A stretch of 64,000 bases of DNA, taken from contig JANXWC010000064.1 of NCBI GenBank assembly GCA_025351355.1, positions 1-64,000 on the forward strand. The letters are read 5' to 3'. The position numbers and the translations under genes are program-made. Of this stretch, positions 17,751-26,876 are shown one piece after another. Source of the stretch: Hyphomicrobiaceae bacterium (GTDB lineage Bacteria; Pseudomonadota; Alphaproteobacteria; Rhizobiales; Hyphomicrobiaceae). Each line of letters opens with the position of its first letter. The first letter of the stretch is position 1. The notes under the pieces were generated by a model that was not told where the DNA came from, did no database searches, and saw nothing but the letters and a program-made list of their open reading frames with translations.

Positions 17751-19373
17751 CTATTCCTTCGACCTAGCGCTAAGTCCAGGCGAGTCAGGAGAAGGCGGCA
17801 CACCAAAATTCGACCAGAACTCGATCGTTGCCGAGTTAACCATCGACAACATTTTCCAGGGCATGACGGCCGCCGTTGCATCCGCAGGAGCGAATTTTGC
17901 CGGACCGACAACCTCAGTTTTTGCCGTTTCCATGGTATCCCCGATCACCTCAAGGCTATAATCGGCCATGCGCGTCGCCAATTCCAGGGCGTTGACGTTT
18001 GCCGCTGCCATCGCCGCCGTCACTGCGAACGCCGGCTCCTCACCACCGATCCAATCGCCGTTGTCGACAACATCGGCCATATTGTTCCCCGTAAGGGCTG
18101 CAATCGGCTTGCGCTGCGCTACCGGCAAGTCCTTGGTGCGCGGATCGGAGCGCCGTAAGAAAGCGCCCATACGCGGTGCAATTTCGGAGCGGAAGCGCGA
18201 ACCATTGAAAACACCGTAGTGGCCGACTTTCGGACACTCGAAATGTTCCTTCTTGGTGGCCGGGATATTGGCGCACAGATCGAGCGCGGCGCTGCACTGC
18301 CCTTTGCCGGTAATGTCGTCGTTCTCGCCTTCGATCGTCATCAGTGCAACGTTGCGGATAGCGCCGAGATCGACCTTACGGTTACGGTGGCGCATTGCAC
18401 CGCGCGGGAGCCGATGTTCGACGAACACCGAGGCAATTGTCTCCAGGTAGAATTCCGCCGTCAGATCCATCACGGCCAGATACTCATCGTAAAATTCACG
18501 GTGCTTTTCGACGCCGTCACCATCGCCATGGACAAGGTGCAGAAACAGGTCCTTGTGCGCATTCATATGCCGGTCGAGGTTCATCGTCATGAACCCGGTT
18601 AACTGTAGAAAGCCCGGATAAACTGAGCGTCCATAGCCTTGCGACGGCCACGGCACGGTCGAGATGACATTGCTGCGGAACCACTCGGTTCCCTTCTCCT
18701 GTGCCAAACGATTGACGGCCGTTGGACTGCGGCGCGTATCGATCGGCCCGCCTGCAATAATCATCGAATGCGGCACGCAGGGATCGCCAGCTGCTTCCAT
18801 GTCGGCTATGGCCGCAAGTACGGGCACCGCAGGCTGGCAGACAGCAAACACGTGCACATCTCCCTCGAAATGCCGGAAGATATCAGCGACTGTATCGACG
18901 TAGTCATCGAGATCGAACGAACCGGCGGACTGTGGCACGTCGCGCGCATTCTGCCAGTCGGTAATATATACGTCGTGGTCGGGCAGAAATGTTTCTACTG
19001 TCCCGCGCAACAATGTCGCGTAGTGTCCGGACATCGGCGCGACGAGCAGCAGCCGAGGATGATCTAGCTCAACGCCGGACGCTGGCTGCGCGCGCTTGAA
19101 GCGGATCAATTTACAGAATGGACGTTGCCAAACGACTTCCTCGTTGACCGCGAGTTTCTCGCCATCGACGATCGTGCTGGTGATGCCGAAGACAGGCTTG
19201 TCGTAGCGTCTGGTGGTGCGCTCGAAGACTTCGCACGCCGCAGCTGCACTACGCCCAACCGAGGTGTGCGTGAGCGGATTGAATGGATTTTTGAAGAACA
19301 TCCGGTAGCTGTCGGCGGCGGCGCGAGCTGGTTTAACGGCGGCATGGCCTGCTTGATACCAATGATAGAGCAA
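17751..19373 (-). CDS. phaZ: Intracellular polyhydroxybutyrate depolymerase
   Basis: Intracellular PHA depolymerase (PhaZa1 type) that mobilises polyhydroxybutyrate granules. The nucleophile is Cys in FAVCQPAVP, near residue 179, matching the known catalytic Cys of the family. VGHYGVFNGSRF supplies the His. The best start is a TTG at 19373 (MLYHWYQAGHAAVKPARA), because AAGGAG lies seven bases upstream and family members begin this way. An upstream in-frame extension of 39 codons is not homologous. At 540 residues it is about 120 longer than typical. The extra tail is Ala-rich and helical and may be a granule-binding segment. Confidence 0.9.
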   Translation of the reverse strand: MLYHWYQAGHAAVKPARAAADSYRMFFKNPFNPLTHTSVGRSAAAACEVFERTTRRYDKPVFGITSTIVDGEKLAVNEEVVWQRPFCKLIRFKRAQPASGVELDHPRLLLVAPMSGHYATLLRGTVETFLPDHDVYITDWQNARDVPQSAGSFDLDDYVDTVADIFRHFEGDVHVFAVCQPAVPVLAAIADMEAAGDPCVPHSMIIAGGPIDTRRSPTAVNRLAQEKGTEWFRSNVISTVPWPSQGYGRSVYPGFLQLTGFMTMNLDRHMNAHKDLFLHLVHGDGDGVEKHREFYDEYLAVMDLTAEFYLETIASVFVEHRLPRGAMRHRNRKVDLGAIRNVALMTIEGENDDITGKGQCSAALDLCANIPATKKEHFECPKVGHYGVFNGSRFRSEIAPRMGAFLRRSDPRTKDLPVAQRKPIAALTGNNMADVVDNGDWIGGEEPAFAVTAAMAAANVNALELATRMADYSLEVIGDTMETAKTEVVGPAKFAPADATAAVMPWKMLSMVNSATIEFWSNFGVPPSPDSPGLSARSKE

Positions 19374-20345
19374 AGGTCGGCTCCTTGTGACCACCAGCAC
19401 GACGGCTGGGTTAATTCTCGCTGCGAACCGTGACGCGCTGTTTGGCCCGCCTTGGTTTACCCCCGGATTCCTGGAATTCAGGAAAAGCAAGAGGTCACTG
19501 TTTCGACGCCTTCAACTTCCTCAGCTTAGCACCCAGCAAAATATAGGGTGATGCTGCACTGATTCGGCTGACATCTGAAGAGTTTAACGTCCGTTGGAGC
19601 GGCCTTGTTCCAGCCGCTCTTTGATCTTGACCTTGCGTTTTCTCCGAAGCTGAACTGGTTGTTTCGCATCGAGAATGTAGGGCGCGCTGTCTTTGTCCAC
19701 AGATATTCTGTGAACTTAGACTACACACCAAATTGCGCCGTAGGCTGTTACCTGGATGACACTATCAGAAAATAGTGTAGCGATTTTGCGCTTCGATACA
19801 GTCGCTTCGGAATTGGATTTTCGCGTTTATGGTTACCAACCAGCTACGTTTGAACGGCTGCACCGATTGATGTTGTGCGATTGCGAACAAGAGTCAAGTA
19901 ATTTATGTTGCGATGCAGCACAGACTGGTCGCTCAATCACAAATTCGAGGCGCGAGGCTGTGTGCTCGCACGTTCCGTCGCGTTCTCCACATATCTTTAG
20001 TGGCAAAAGAGTGACGCTGGGACATTATCGCGCGCCGACTTGGTCGGCTGATTTGTACAGAAAATTCTACTTTAGGTGGTTTTTAACATTCAAGGTTTTG
20101 AACATTTATAATATGAAGTGCGGGTATTCGCGAAACAAAGTCCTTGGATATGCAATTTTAAGTTGTTTTAAATCGTTAAACAAATGTTCTCTGAAATCCA
20201 CAGCTCGGCAGAAAAAGTTATGCGAGGGGATTGTGGAAAGCTCGCCATCTCGATTTGGTAGCGGTCAGCGGATGCCATGTCGATTTTAGCATGTGAAGCT
20301 GACCGGGGCGTTGAGTTTTTCCCATATGGATGAGGAGTATTTGAA
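19374..20345. other. Long non-coding stretch, AT-rich in its second half
   Basis: No convincing gene lies here. A small hairpin with perfect 7-bp GAGCGGC/GCCGCTC arms is at about 19597-19620. From about 19740 to 20220 the sequence is much richer in A and T than the rest of the window. The one long open frame (19756-20289, plus strand) is Cys-rich with no recognisable motif. The last part should hold the promoter of the outer membrane protein gene, which has GAGGAG before its ATG. Confidence 0.5.
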
Positions 20346-21140
20346 ATGAAGGTCTTGGTAAGGGCTGCGGCTTGTGCAGCATTCATTGGCGCTTGTGGCG
20401 TCCTTCCAGCGGCTGCCGACGACAACTTGGGTCGCCCCGCGATTGCGGCAGGTAATTGGAGCGGCCTCTACGTGGGCCTGCAGGGGGGAATCGGCTCAGG
20501 CCGTGGATCGTTCACACATTTGTCCGACTCTGCCGCTGTCGGGCCATTCCAGCCGGTCGGCCAGGGTGGCTCGATAAACTCGCTGCAAGGCGGGTTCGCT
20601 GGCGGCCAGCTCGGCTTCCAGCAACAGTCAGGCCGCATCGTCTATGGCATTGAGGCGGGCGTCGTGAGCGCGAATATCGCAAAAACCGCGCAAAATCCCT
20701 TCTTCCCGGGGCTTCCCCTCGACGATCGCTTCAAGATCGGTTCCGTGGCAACGCTGGTCGGCCGATTGGGCTACGGCGGTGACAAGTGGCTCGCCTACGT
20801 GAAGGCCGGTTATGCAGGTGGCTCGACCAACTACACCGGCAGGTGCCTGCAGGGCGCCGGTTGCGGTCCGGCCGATTTTTCGCTCGATATCAGCAACTGG
20901 AACAATGGCGTGACGGTTGGCGGCGGCATCGATTTCAAACTGGCGAGTAACTGGACGCTGGGCGCCGACTACAGTTTCGTGCACCTCAACACCACGTCGG
21001 GCAGTTCCATTTATCACGGTACAGGGCTTCCACCACCTACCATCACCGCGGTCTACAACACCAAGGCCGATGCGCACCTGTTCGGCCTGCGTCTGAACTA
21101 TATGTTCGGCAGCGAACCGGCACCGGTCTCGCTGAAGTAA
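20346..21140 (+). CDS. Outer membrane beta-barrel protein (Omp25/31-like)
   Basis: 264 residues. A signal peptide ends near LPAAADD, then WSGLYVGLQGGIGSG, the entry strand common to rhizobial small OMPs. Alternating strands rich in aromatic and glycine residues follow, with the closing strand FGLRLNYMFG. It is predicted to be an eight-stranded barrel in the outer membrane. The function is structural or unknown. A strong terminator follows the stop, so the gene is monocistronic. Confidence 0.85.
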   Translation: MKVLVRAAACAAFIGACGVLPAAADDNLGRPAIAAGNWSGLYVGLQGGIGSGRGSFTHLSDSAAVGPFQPVGQGGSINSLQGGFAGGQLGFQQQSGRIVYGIEAGVVSANIAKTAQNPFFPGLPLDDRFKIGSVATLVGRLGYGGDKWLAYVKAGYAGGSTNYTGRCLQGAGCGPADFSLDISNWNNGVTVGGGIDFKLASNWTLGADYSFVHLNTTSGSSIYHGTGLPPPTITAVYNTKADAHLFGLRLNYMFGSEPAPVSLK

Positions 21141-21180
21141 CGACGGCGCTCTACTAGAGCGCGATCCGCAAAATGAATGT

Positions 21181-21213
21181 GGCCTCGGACAGTCTCTGTC
21201 CGGGGCCTTTTTC
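21181..21213 (+). terminator. Intrinsic terminator after the OMP gene
   Basis: GGCCTCGGACA pairs with TGTCCGGGGCC across a short loop and is followed by TTTTTC. It lies about 40 bases after the OMP stop and about 100 bases before leuD. Confidence 0.85.
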
Positions 21214-21311
21214 TTGGGGTTTCCACCTCGCGTCCCACTCGCCTCGGCAAGTGGAGCCTGATAGAACGCTGCCATCCCGTTATGCCGTGCCTTTTAGGAT
21301 ACCAAATCCCC

Positions 21312-21917
21312 ATGCAGAAATTCACCAAGCTCACTGCCGTTGCGGCGCCGATGCCGATGATCAACGTCGATACTGACGCGATCATCCCCAAACAGTTCCT
21401 CAAGACGATCAAACGGACTGGATTGGGCAAACATCTGTTCTCGGAACTACGCTACGACGAGGCGGGCAAAGAGAAGCCGGAATTCGTGCTCAACAAACCG
21501 GCCTATCGCAAGGCGGAAATTCTGGTGGCCGGCGACAACTTCGGCTGTGGCTCAAGTCGTGAGCACGCACCGTGGGCATTGCTCGATTTCGGCATCCGCT
21601 GCGTGATCTCGACCGATTTCGCCGATATTTTTTATAACAACTGCTTCCAGAATGGCATCCTGCCGATCAAGGTGTCGCCGGAAGAGTTGGAAAAACTGAT
21701 GGATGACGCCAATCGCGGCTCCAATGCCACGCTTTCAGTCGATCTCGAAGCGCAGGAAATTCGCGGCCCCGATGGCGGCGTCATCAAGTTTGAGATGGAT
21801 GCCTATCGCAAGCATTGTCTAGTAAACGGCCTCGACAACATCGGCATCACCATGACCAAGGGCCAAGCGATCGACAGCTACGAAGCCAAGTCGAAAAGCG
21901 AAAAACCCTGGCTGTGA
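21312..21917 (+). CDS. leuD: 3-isopropylmalate dehydratase small subunit
   Basis: LeuD, 201 residues, pairs with LeuC to isomerise isopropylmalate in leucine synthesis. Hallmarks: [34 protein letters not shown] and [17 protein letters not shown]. The ATG at 21312 begins [16 protein letters not shown]. The in-frame extension upstream runs into the preceding terminator and was discarded. leuC and leuB are not nearby. The stop overlaps the GTG start of the next gene. Confidence 0.95.
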   Translation: MQKFTKLTAVAAPMPMINVDTDAIIPKQFLKTIKRTGLGKHLFSELRYDEAGKEKPEFVLNKPAYRKAEILVAGDNFGCGSSREHAPWALLDFGIRCVISTDFADIFYNNCFQNGILPIKVSPEELEKLMDDANRGSNATLSVDLEAQEIRGPDGGVIKFEMDAYRKHCLVNGLDNIGITMTKGQAIDSYEAKSKSEKPWL

Positions 21918-22744
21918 GCACTATCCCTTCCGCGCTGCGTTTGATGCTTTTCAGCTGCGGCTGGCTGTTGGCAACGGCGCTTCTGCCGCGCGCGACCGCC
22001 GCCGAGCAGGTCAATATTCCGGCAGGCGAACTGACGTTGACCGCGGAATGGCTGAAGCCTGCCGGCGCAGGGCCATATCCCGTCGTCGTCGCGCTGCACG
22101 GGTGTGGCGGGCTTTATAACCGCACGGGCGACCGCCTCGGTGCGCGGCATCAGGACTGGGTAGACCGTCTGGTCGCAGCCGGCTACGCCGTGTTGCTGCC
22201 TGACAGCTTCAAGGCGCGCGGCGTGATGCAGATCTGTACGATGCACGATCGGCCCGTGACACCCAAGGTTCGCGCCGACGACACCCGCAGCGCGCTGGCC
22301 TGGATCGCGCTGCAGCCATATGTCGACGCAAAACGAGTGGCCATGCTGGGCTGGAGTCATGGCGCGATGACGCTGTTATGGACCTTGCGGCCCGGCTTTC
22401 TCGACGGCGGCGTCAAGCCGGTGCAAGCGTTTGCGTTCTATCCCGGCTGCCGCGAGATTGCCAAGCTGTTAGATTGGAAACCATCAGTTCCGCTGACGAT
22501 GCTAGTCGGCGCCGCCGACGACTGGACAAATCCAGGCCCCTGCCGCGAGTTAGCGAAATCCACCGGCGTCCGCTTCATCGAATACCCCGGCGCCTATCAT
22601 GGTTTCGACGATCCCGGCGGCACGGTCCGTGTCCGCAAGGGACTGAGTGCCGTCAAAGGCGGCGAAGCTCATGTCGGTACGGATCCTGCCGCCCGGGCCG
22701 CAGCTATCGCCGAAGTTATGGGTACGTTACAACGACAACATTGA
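21914..22744 (+). CDS. Secreted dienelactone hydrolase-family alpha/beta hydrolase
   Basis: 276 residues starting from a GTG that overlaps the leuD stop (GTGA). An N-terminal leader ([20 protein letters not shown]) points to export. The fold is alpha/beta hydrolase: an oxyanion region VVALHGCGG, nucleophile Ser in GWSHGA, Asp in [12 protein letters not shown] and His in [12 protein letters not shown]-family enzymes cleave esters or lactones. The natural substrate is unknown. A REP element follows immediately. Confidence 0.85.
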   Translation: MSTIPSALRLMLFSCGWLLATALLPRATAAEQVNIPAGELTLTAEWLKPAGAGPYPVVVALHGCGGLYNRTGDRLGARHQDWVDRLVAAGYAVLLPDSFKARGVMQICTMHDRPVTPKVRADDTRSALAWIALQPYVDAKRVAMLGWSHGAMTLLWTLRPGFLDGGVKPVQAFAFYPGCREIAKLLDWKPSVPLTMLVGAADDWTNPGPCRELAKSTGVRFIEYPGAYHGFDDPGGTVRVRKGLSAVKGGEAHVGTDPAARAAAIAEVMGTLQRQH

Positions 22745-22745
22745 G

Positions 22746-22820
22746 CCCAGTTGGGTTCACGTTTTTTAATTTCGATTTCGCAGGGAATGTTGGGTCAAAC
22801 GTTCCCGCACGACCCAACAT
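22746..22820. repeat. REP-like element, degenerate copy C
   Basis: One clear hairpin at 22787-22820 (ATGTTGGGTC paired with GACCCAACAT), preceded by a decayed half with GTTGGGTT. It lies between two convergent genes, within two bases of one stop and about 20 of the other. Confidence 0.7.
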
Positions 22821-22840
22821 CTCCTGGCTCAAGTTTGGAT

Positions 22841-22957
22841 TTACGCGCCTTCGTGCTGGTGGGTTTCCCAGAAGGTTTTGGCATCGAACGCGTAGGAGGG
22901 GGCAGTGGCTGCTGTGACGATGGTCAGGGCGATGACGGCTGCGATGATCTTGCTCAT
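22841..22957 (-). CDS. Small exported protein, 38 residues
   Basis: A 38-codon gene too short for usual cut-offs. It begins MSKIIAAVIALTIVTAA, a clear signal peptide ending near APSYAF, and the mature part reads DAKTFWETHQHEGA. GGAGA sits at ideal spacing before the ATG. Similar tiny proteins with FDAKTFW or FDAKAFF after the leader occur in rhizobia, to my recollection, with unknown role. It is divergent from the LysR gene at 23098 and could be its target. Confidence 0.75.
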   Translation of the reverse strand: MSKIIAAVIALTIVTAATAPSYAFDAKTFWETHQHEGA

Positions 22958-23097
22958 GATAAGTCTCCAGTGTTTTAGACAAGGGCGGAAGCTTTTGCTT
23001 TTTTGACCGCACATGGATCAGTCTCTTGTGAGTGATCGACTGTTTCCATAGGGGGTAGATAGGGGCTTCCCTTGTATGCATCAAATGCAAATGTTAC

Positions 23098-24048
23098 ATG
23101 TTAAAAATGCACCTGACGCATACACGAACATCCGATCTCAACCTCCTGCCCGCGTTGGCGGTCCTGTTGGAGGAACGCAGCATCTCGAAAGCGGCGGCGC
23201 GTTACAACTTAAGCCAACCGGCCATGAGCCGGCTGCTCCAGCGCCTACGCGATACCTTTAACGATGAATTGTTGATCCGGACGACAAGCGGCTACGAACT
23301 GACGGCGCGGGCCCGCCACCTGGAAGTAGAATTGCGGCTTCTGCTGCCTAAGGTCGATCGTTTGCTACGCGGCAACGGCTTCGATCCGACCACCGCTACT
23401 GACGTCTTTCGCATTTGTGCCACCAGTACTGCTGCCACTCTTGTACTGTCGCGACTACCGCGGCGGCTGCTCGCCGCAGCGCCGAACACTGTGCTCGACG
23501 TAGTCGCCTGGGACAATAAAGCGTTCGACGATATAGCGCACGGTAAACTCGATGCCTTGTTGACGTTCGGCCGGGTTCCCCCGCCACTGTTGTCACAAGA
23601 ACTGCTGGATGATCAAATTACCTGTGTGATGTGCGACGCGCATCCGCTCGGCAAACGTGCACTGACCAAGGAGATATACCTGGCGTATCCGCACGTGATA
23701 TTGCCGTTCGACGATGTTTGGCAGTCTGCGATCGCGACGCCGTTGACCAACCAACTGAGGGTGCGCCGCGCTGGGCTGTACATGCCGTTCTACGGCGCTG
23801 CTGTGACCGCGATCGAGGGTACCGAACTGATCGTGACGATGCCGCGCAGAATCGCGGAGACCTTCAAAATGACCGCGCCGCTGCGCATTGAGCCCTTCCC
23901 ATTCAGCGTCGATCCGATCCGCTATCTGATTGCTTGGCATCCGAGCAGTGATCAACAGCCGGCGCTGGTGTGGTTCCGCGCGCAAGTCGCCAAGGCGTTC
24001 AAGGAGATTGCAGCACAAACGGCGTCGGCGACAGCCATTCTGAGCTGA
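23098..24048 (+). CDS. LysR-family transcriptional regulator
   Basis: 316 residues. The N-terminal winged helix-turn-helix (DLNLLPALAVLLEERSISKA, then YNLSQPAMSRLLQRLRD) is followed by a NodD-like substrate domain. DLNLL at the start of the HTH and the pattern DELLIRTTSGYELT fit the NodD/LeuO/TdcA-like subgroup. The regulated gene is unknown. The divergent small exported protein is the obvious candidate, with about 140 bases between starts. Confidence 0.9.
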   Translation: MLKMHLTHTRTSDLNLLPALAVLLEERSISKAAARYNLSQPAMSRLLQRLRDTFNDELLIRTTSGYELTARARHLEVELRLLLPKVDRLLRGNGFDPTTATDVFRICATSTAATLVLSRLPRRLLAAAPNTVLDVVAWDNKAFDDIAHGKLDALLTFGRVPPPLLSQELLDDQITCVMCDAHPLGKRALTKEIYLAYPHVILPFDDVWQSAIATPLTNQLRVRRAGLYMPFYGAAVTAIEGTELIVTMPRRIAETFKMTAPLRIEPFPFSVDPIRYLIAWHPSSDQQPALVWFRAQVAKAFKEIAAQTASATAILS

Positions 24049-24068
24049 AGGCATTGTGCCGCGATGTC

Positions 24069-24626
24069 TTACGGATCCAGTTCGGTGTCCCAGTAGAGGT
24101 AATCCATCCAGCTTTCGTGGAGGTAGTTGGGAGGGAAAAGCCGGCCATTGCGGTGCAGTTCGAATACCGTCGGCCGATAAGGGTGCTGCGCCAACCGCAT
24201 GCCCGATTGCGCGAGAGACTTGGAGCCCTTGGCCAGATTGCACGGCGAGCACGCCGCCACTACGTTATCCCATCGCGTTTCGCCACCGCGCGCGCGGGGT
24301 ACGAGGTGGTCGAAAGTGAGCTCGTGCTTGCAACCGCAGTATTGGCAGACGAACCGATCGCGTAAAAAAACATTAAACCGCGTGAACGCGGGATAAAGTG
24401 CCGGTTTGACATAGGTCTTGAGGGACACCACGCTCGGCAATCGCATTTCGAAGCTGACGCTGCGGACCGCGCGGTCGTATTCGCTGACGATGTTGACGCG
24501 ATCGAGAAACACGGCTTTCACCGTGTCCTGCCAGCTCCAGAGCGAGAGCGGATAGTAGCTCAGCGGTCGGAAATCGGCGTTCAACACCAATGCGGGGAAG
24601 TGTTCTGCTGTAGCGGCTCCAGTCAC
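24069..24626 (-). CDS. HNH endonuclease family protein
   Basis: 185 residues with a complete HNH motif. A zinc CxxC (FVCQYCGCKH) is followed by TFDHLVPRARGG, WDNVVAACSPCNLAKG. ALVLNADFRPLSYYPLSLW at the N-terminus is typical of a chromosomal HNH family widespread in alphaproteobacteria. It is a nuclease by fold; the cellular role is unknown and nothing suggests mobility. The neighbours are unrelated. Confidence 0.9.
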   Translation of the reverse strand: MTGAATAEHFPALVLNADFRPLSYYPLSLWSWQDTVKAVFLDRVNIVSEYDRAVRSVSFEMRLPSVVSLKTYVKPALYPAFTRFNVFLRDRFVCQYCGCKHELTFDHLVPRARGGETRWDNVVAACSPCNLAKGSKSLAQSGMRLAQHPYRPTVFELHRNGRLFPPNYLHESWMDYLYWDTELDP

Positions 24627-24936
24627 GTGTGTGCGTCCTCGGAAGGAAACCTACCCGTCCAAACGGTCTCGGCACGTCGCACTCGCGCTTCGAGAGGCAT
24701 AATAGCTGTCAATGACAGCGCTGTGAAGCCCTGCCGGCGCCGCACGTGTGGATTGGAAATGCCGCCAAAGTGAAGGCGTTAGGGACAATCGCCGCGCAAT
24801 GCTTCGTCGCCTGAGCAGCGTCGCGGCAGGCCTTGCGGAGGGCGCGGAATTGCGGCTTCTTTCGCTTCGGGCAGTGGATAGCCGCAACCTCTTCGCGGCA
24901 TTAGCTTCGCTAATAAATCTTTTGGAGCAAGTTGGC
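24627..24936. other. Intergenic region between HNH gene and cupin gene
   Basis: About 310 bases without a supported gene. It must hold the divergent promoters. GGAG lies nine bases before the cupin ATG. No repeat or strong hairpin stands out. Confidence 0.5.
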
Positions 24937-25323
24937 ATGAGCCAGGCGCAAGAATTTCATAATCTCGATGATGCCAACGACGGCCTGCTTCGCGAGTTGG
25001 GGCCTGGCCTCACGACGCGCATCTTTGCCGGTGAGCAGGCCATGTTGTCGGTGGTGACGATCGCGCCCGGCGCGCAGGGCACCCTGCATCACCATCCCGA
25101 GGAACAGTGGGGCGTGCTGCTCGAAGGTACGGCCATCCGTTTCCAGGGTGGTGAGCAGATTGCGGTGAAAAAAGGTGATTTCTGGCGCACGCCGGGTGGC
25201 ATCCCCCACACCATGCGCGCCGGGTCGGATGGCTGCCGCGTGCTGGATATCTTCAGCCCGCCACGACCGGAGTACCGAAAGCCGGGCAAGGGCTTTGCAG
25301 CGGACCATCCGACATCTGAGTAG
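24937..25323 (+). CDS. Cupin-domain protein
   Basis: 128 residues forming one cupin barrel. Motif 1 is TLHHHPEEQWGVLLEG (metal-binding His, His, Glu) and motif 2 is GDFWRTPGGIPHTM. The single domain probably binds a divalent metal. It may be an isomerase, a dioxygenase or a sensor, which cannot be decided. The start ATG 24937 (MSQAQEFHNL) is preferred over longer in-frame options because the domain and GGAG begin there. Confidence 0.85.
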   Translation: MSQAQEFHNLDDANDGLLRELGPGLTTRIFAGEQAMLSVVTIAPGAQGTLHHHPEEQWGVLLEGTAIRFQGGEQIAVKKGDFWRTPGGIPHTMRAGSDGCRVLDIFSPPRPEYRKPGKGFAADHPTSE

Positions 25324-25381
25324 ACAATTTGCTAACCAATCGCTGCCAAGCTGCCGCCCGTTGAACAGATAACGGTGGGCC

Positions 25382-26227
25382 ATGACGTCCGACGCACTAA
25401 AGGCAGGCCGAAATTTGGTCGCCGACTCCATCGTCTGGTCGCGCTCGAGCGCCACGGTTCCGTTGCTGCTGCTCGTCGGGGGGTGTGTGAACGGCTTCAC
25501 GGCGCGGGTCGGTGAAACGCTGTCGGACAACGGTTTTTCGTCTCTGTTTCTGGGGATCAGCCCGGTTTATCTGTTAACGATCGTTGTTGCCGTGCATCTG
25601 CTGCGCTCTGCCACGGCGGTCGCGCCGTCTTCGTACGGGTGGCCCGAAGTATTGACCCTGCTGGGACTGCTTGTCCCACCGAGCACAGTGGCTTGGCTAA
25701 CGACAGGATCTTATGCTGCCTATCTCGCCCGAAAGTCGCGTGACGGCGCACGTGCGGGCGCTCTGCTAATCGTCGCGTTGGCGCTGACGGCAATTTGGTC
25801 AGATGCCGGCATCAAATGGCTGGCGATACCGGTAACGTCGCTGGAAGCCAAGCTGGTCGCGTCGCTCATCGGGTTGTTCCGCGACGATATTGTGCAGGTG
25901 GGCAATGTCGTCGGGCAGGCCAACGGCCATTCGCTGATTATTTTGACCGCGTGCGCGTCGTTGGATGGCTTACCGCGCCTGCTGCTCGGAATTGCTTCCG
26001 TCGCATTGTTTCTTGGTCCGGTCGAGGCGCGACGTCTGGGTGTGGCGATGGCGATTGCCGCAACTCTCTACATTGCAACAAACTTAATCCGGCTGACATT
26101 CATGACGTGGTCTGCCGATTGGTACGCAATCGTTCACAGCCCGACCGGCGCCAATATCTTCGATCTGTTTGGTACCGCCCTGGTGCTGATGTTCGGTAGC
26201 TCAGTTGCCGCGAGACACAGGTCATGA
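25382..26227 (+). CDS. Exosortase/archaeosortase-like membrane transpeptidase
   Basis: 281 residues, mostly hydrophobic, with about seven to eight helices. The exosortase triad is placed as in the family: Cys191 in ILTACASLDGLPRL, Arg237 in NLIRLTFM after a helix, and His252 in AIVHSPTGANIFDLFG before the last helix. Exosortases cut C-terminal sorting signals and attach proteins to the envelope. The match is by motif and topology, and the surrounding residues are divergent from XrtA. Its stop overlaps the next ATG (ATGA), and a small protein with a matching tail lies 650 bases downstream. Confidence 0.75.
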   Translation: MTSDALKAGRNLVADSIVWSRSSATVPLLLLVGGCVNGFTARVGETLSDNGFSSLFLGISPVYLLTIVVAVHLLRSATAVAPSSYGWPEVLTLLGLLVPPSTVAWLTTGSYAAYLARKSRDGARAGALLIVALALTAIWSDAGIKWLAIPVTSLEAKLVASLIGLFRDDIVQVGNVVGQANGHSLIILTACASLDGLPRLLLGIASVALFLGPVEARRLGVAMAIAATLYIATNLIRLTFMTWSADWYAIVHSPTGANIFDLFGTALVLMFGSSVAARHRS

Positions 26228-26739
26228 GCCAGGCCCGTGCGCACGCCAGCACTGTCACGCTGTCGTTGATCACTGCATCGCTCGCCTGCGGCGTGGCCCT
26301 CAAGGGATGGCGGGTGATTGCCAAAGAACGACCGCCGGAAACTTTCGTGGTGGCGCGCGTACAAGCCTTCATGGGCGATTATGGGTGGCAACCTCTGCCG
26401 ATCATTTCCTATGATCAATATACGCCGATTACGACTTTACCTTTCAAGAAAAACGGTTGTCCGCATTCCGTCACCGTTTCGCTGATCGGCGAGACGATTG
26501 AAATGCTGGACTATGTGAGATTGATAGCAAAAGGCGACGTGGCATTCATTCAAGATGGCCAGCACCGCTCCGCACCTGATCCGATAGCGCGACAGGTTCT
26601 ACGCGGAATCAGCGGCATGAAGCGACTCTTCGGAATAGAGTCGGGGTCGGCAATGCCGGTCCTGGCCGTCTCCCCGGTACCGAAAGAGGCGTTATGCTCG
26701 CCGCCTGCTGCGGAAGAATGGTCCAAGCTGACCAATTGA
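26224..26739 (+). CDS. Exosortase-associated protein of unknown function
   Basis: 171 residues translationally coupled to the exosortase-like gene. One N-terminal membrane anchor (about residues 10-28) is followed by an extracytoplasmic domain (FVVARVQAFMGDYGWQPL, then LPFKKNGCPHSVTVSLIG). Exosortase loci often carry a partner such as EpsI at this position. The topology is the same, but the EpsI motifs are not evident. The single Cys in KKNGCPHS may matter. The assignment as partner rests on coupling and topology. Confidence 0.6.
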   Translation: MSQARAHASTVTLSLITASLACGVALKGWRVIAKERPPETFVVARVQAFMGDYGWQPLPIISYDQYTPITTLPFKKNGCPHSVTVSLIGETIEMLDYVRLIAKGDVAFIQDGQHRSAPDPIARQVLRGISGMKRLFGIESGSAMPVLAVSPVPKEALCSPPAAEEWSKLTN

Positions 26740-26798
26740 AATTAGTTCGACAAGAACCCGTTCGACCATACAAGAAAATTTCCAGAATGAATAATGCG

Positions 26799-26815
26799 AG
26801 CTTTAAAAGCTTTTT
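26799..26815 (+). terminator. Weak hairpin with T-run before the small substrate gene
   Basis: AGCTTTAAAAGCT followed by TTTTT gives a short AT-rich stem. It may partly separate the two-gene exosortase unit from the small gene at 26877, which has a possible TATAAA box at about 26829. The evidence is thin. Confidence 0.3.
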
Positions 26816-26876
26816 ATATATTGTTCGCTATAAAATGCGATTAAGCCGGGGTCGACGGCGTCGTTGGAGCCAAACT

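Noticed and set aside
19756-20289. 177-codon open frame in the AT-rich gap
   Set aside because: Cys-rich, irregular composition, no signal or domain, no convincing ribosome binding site.
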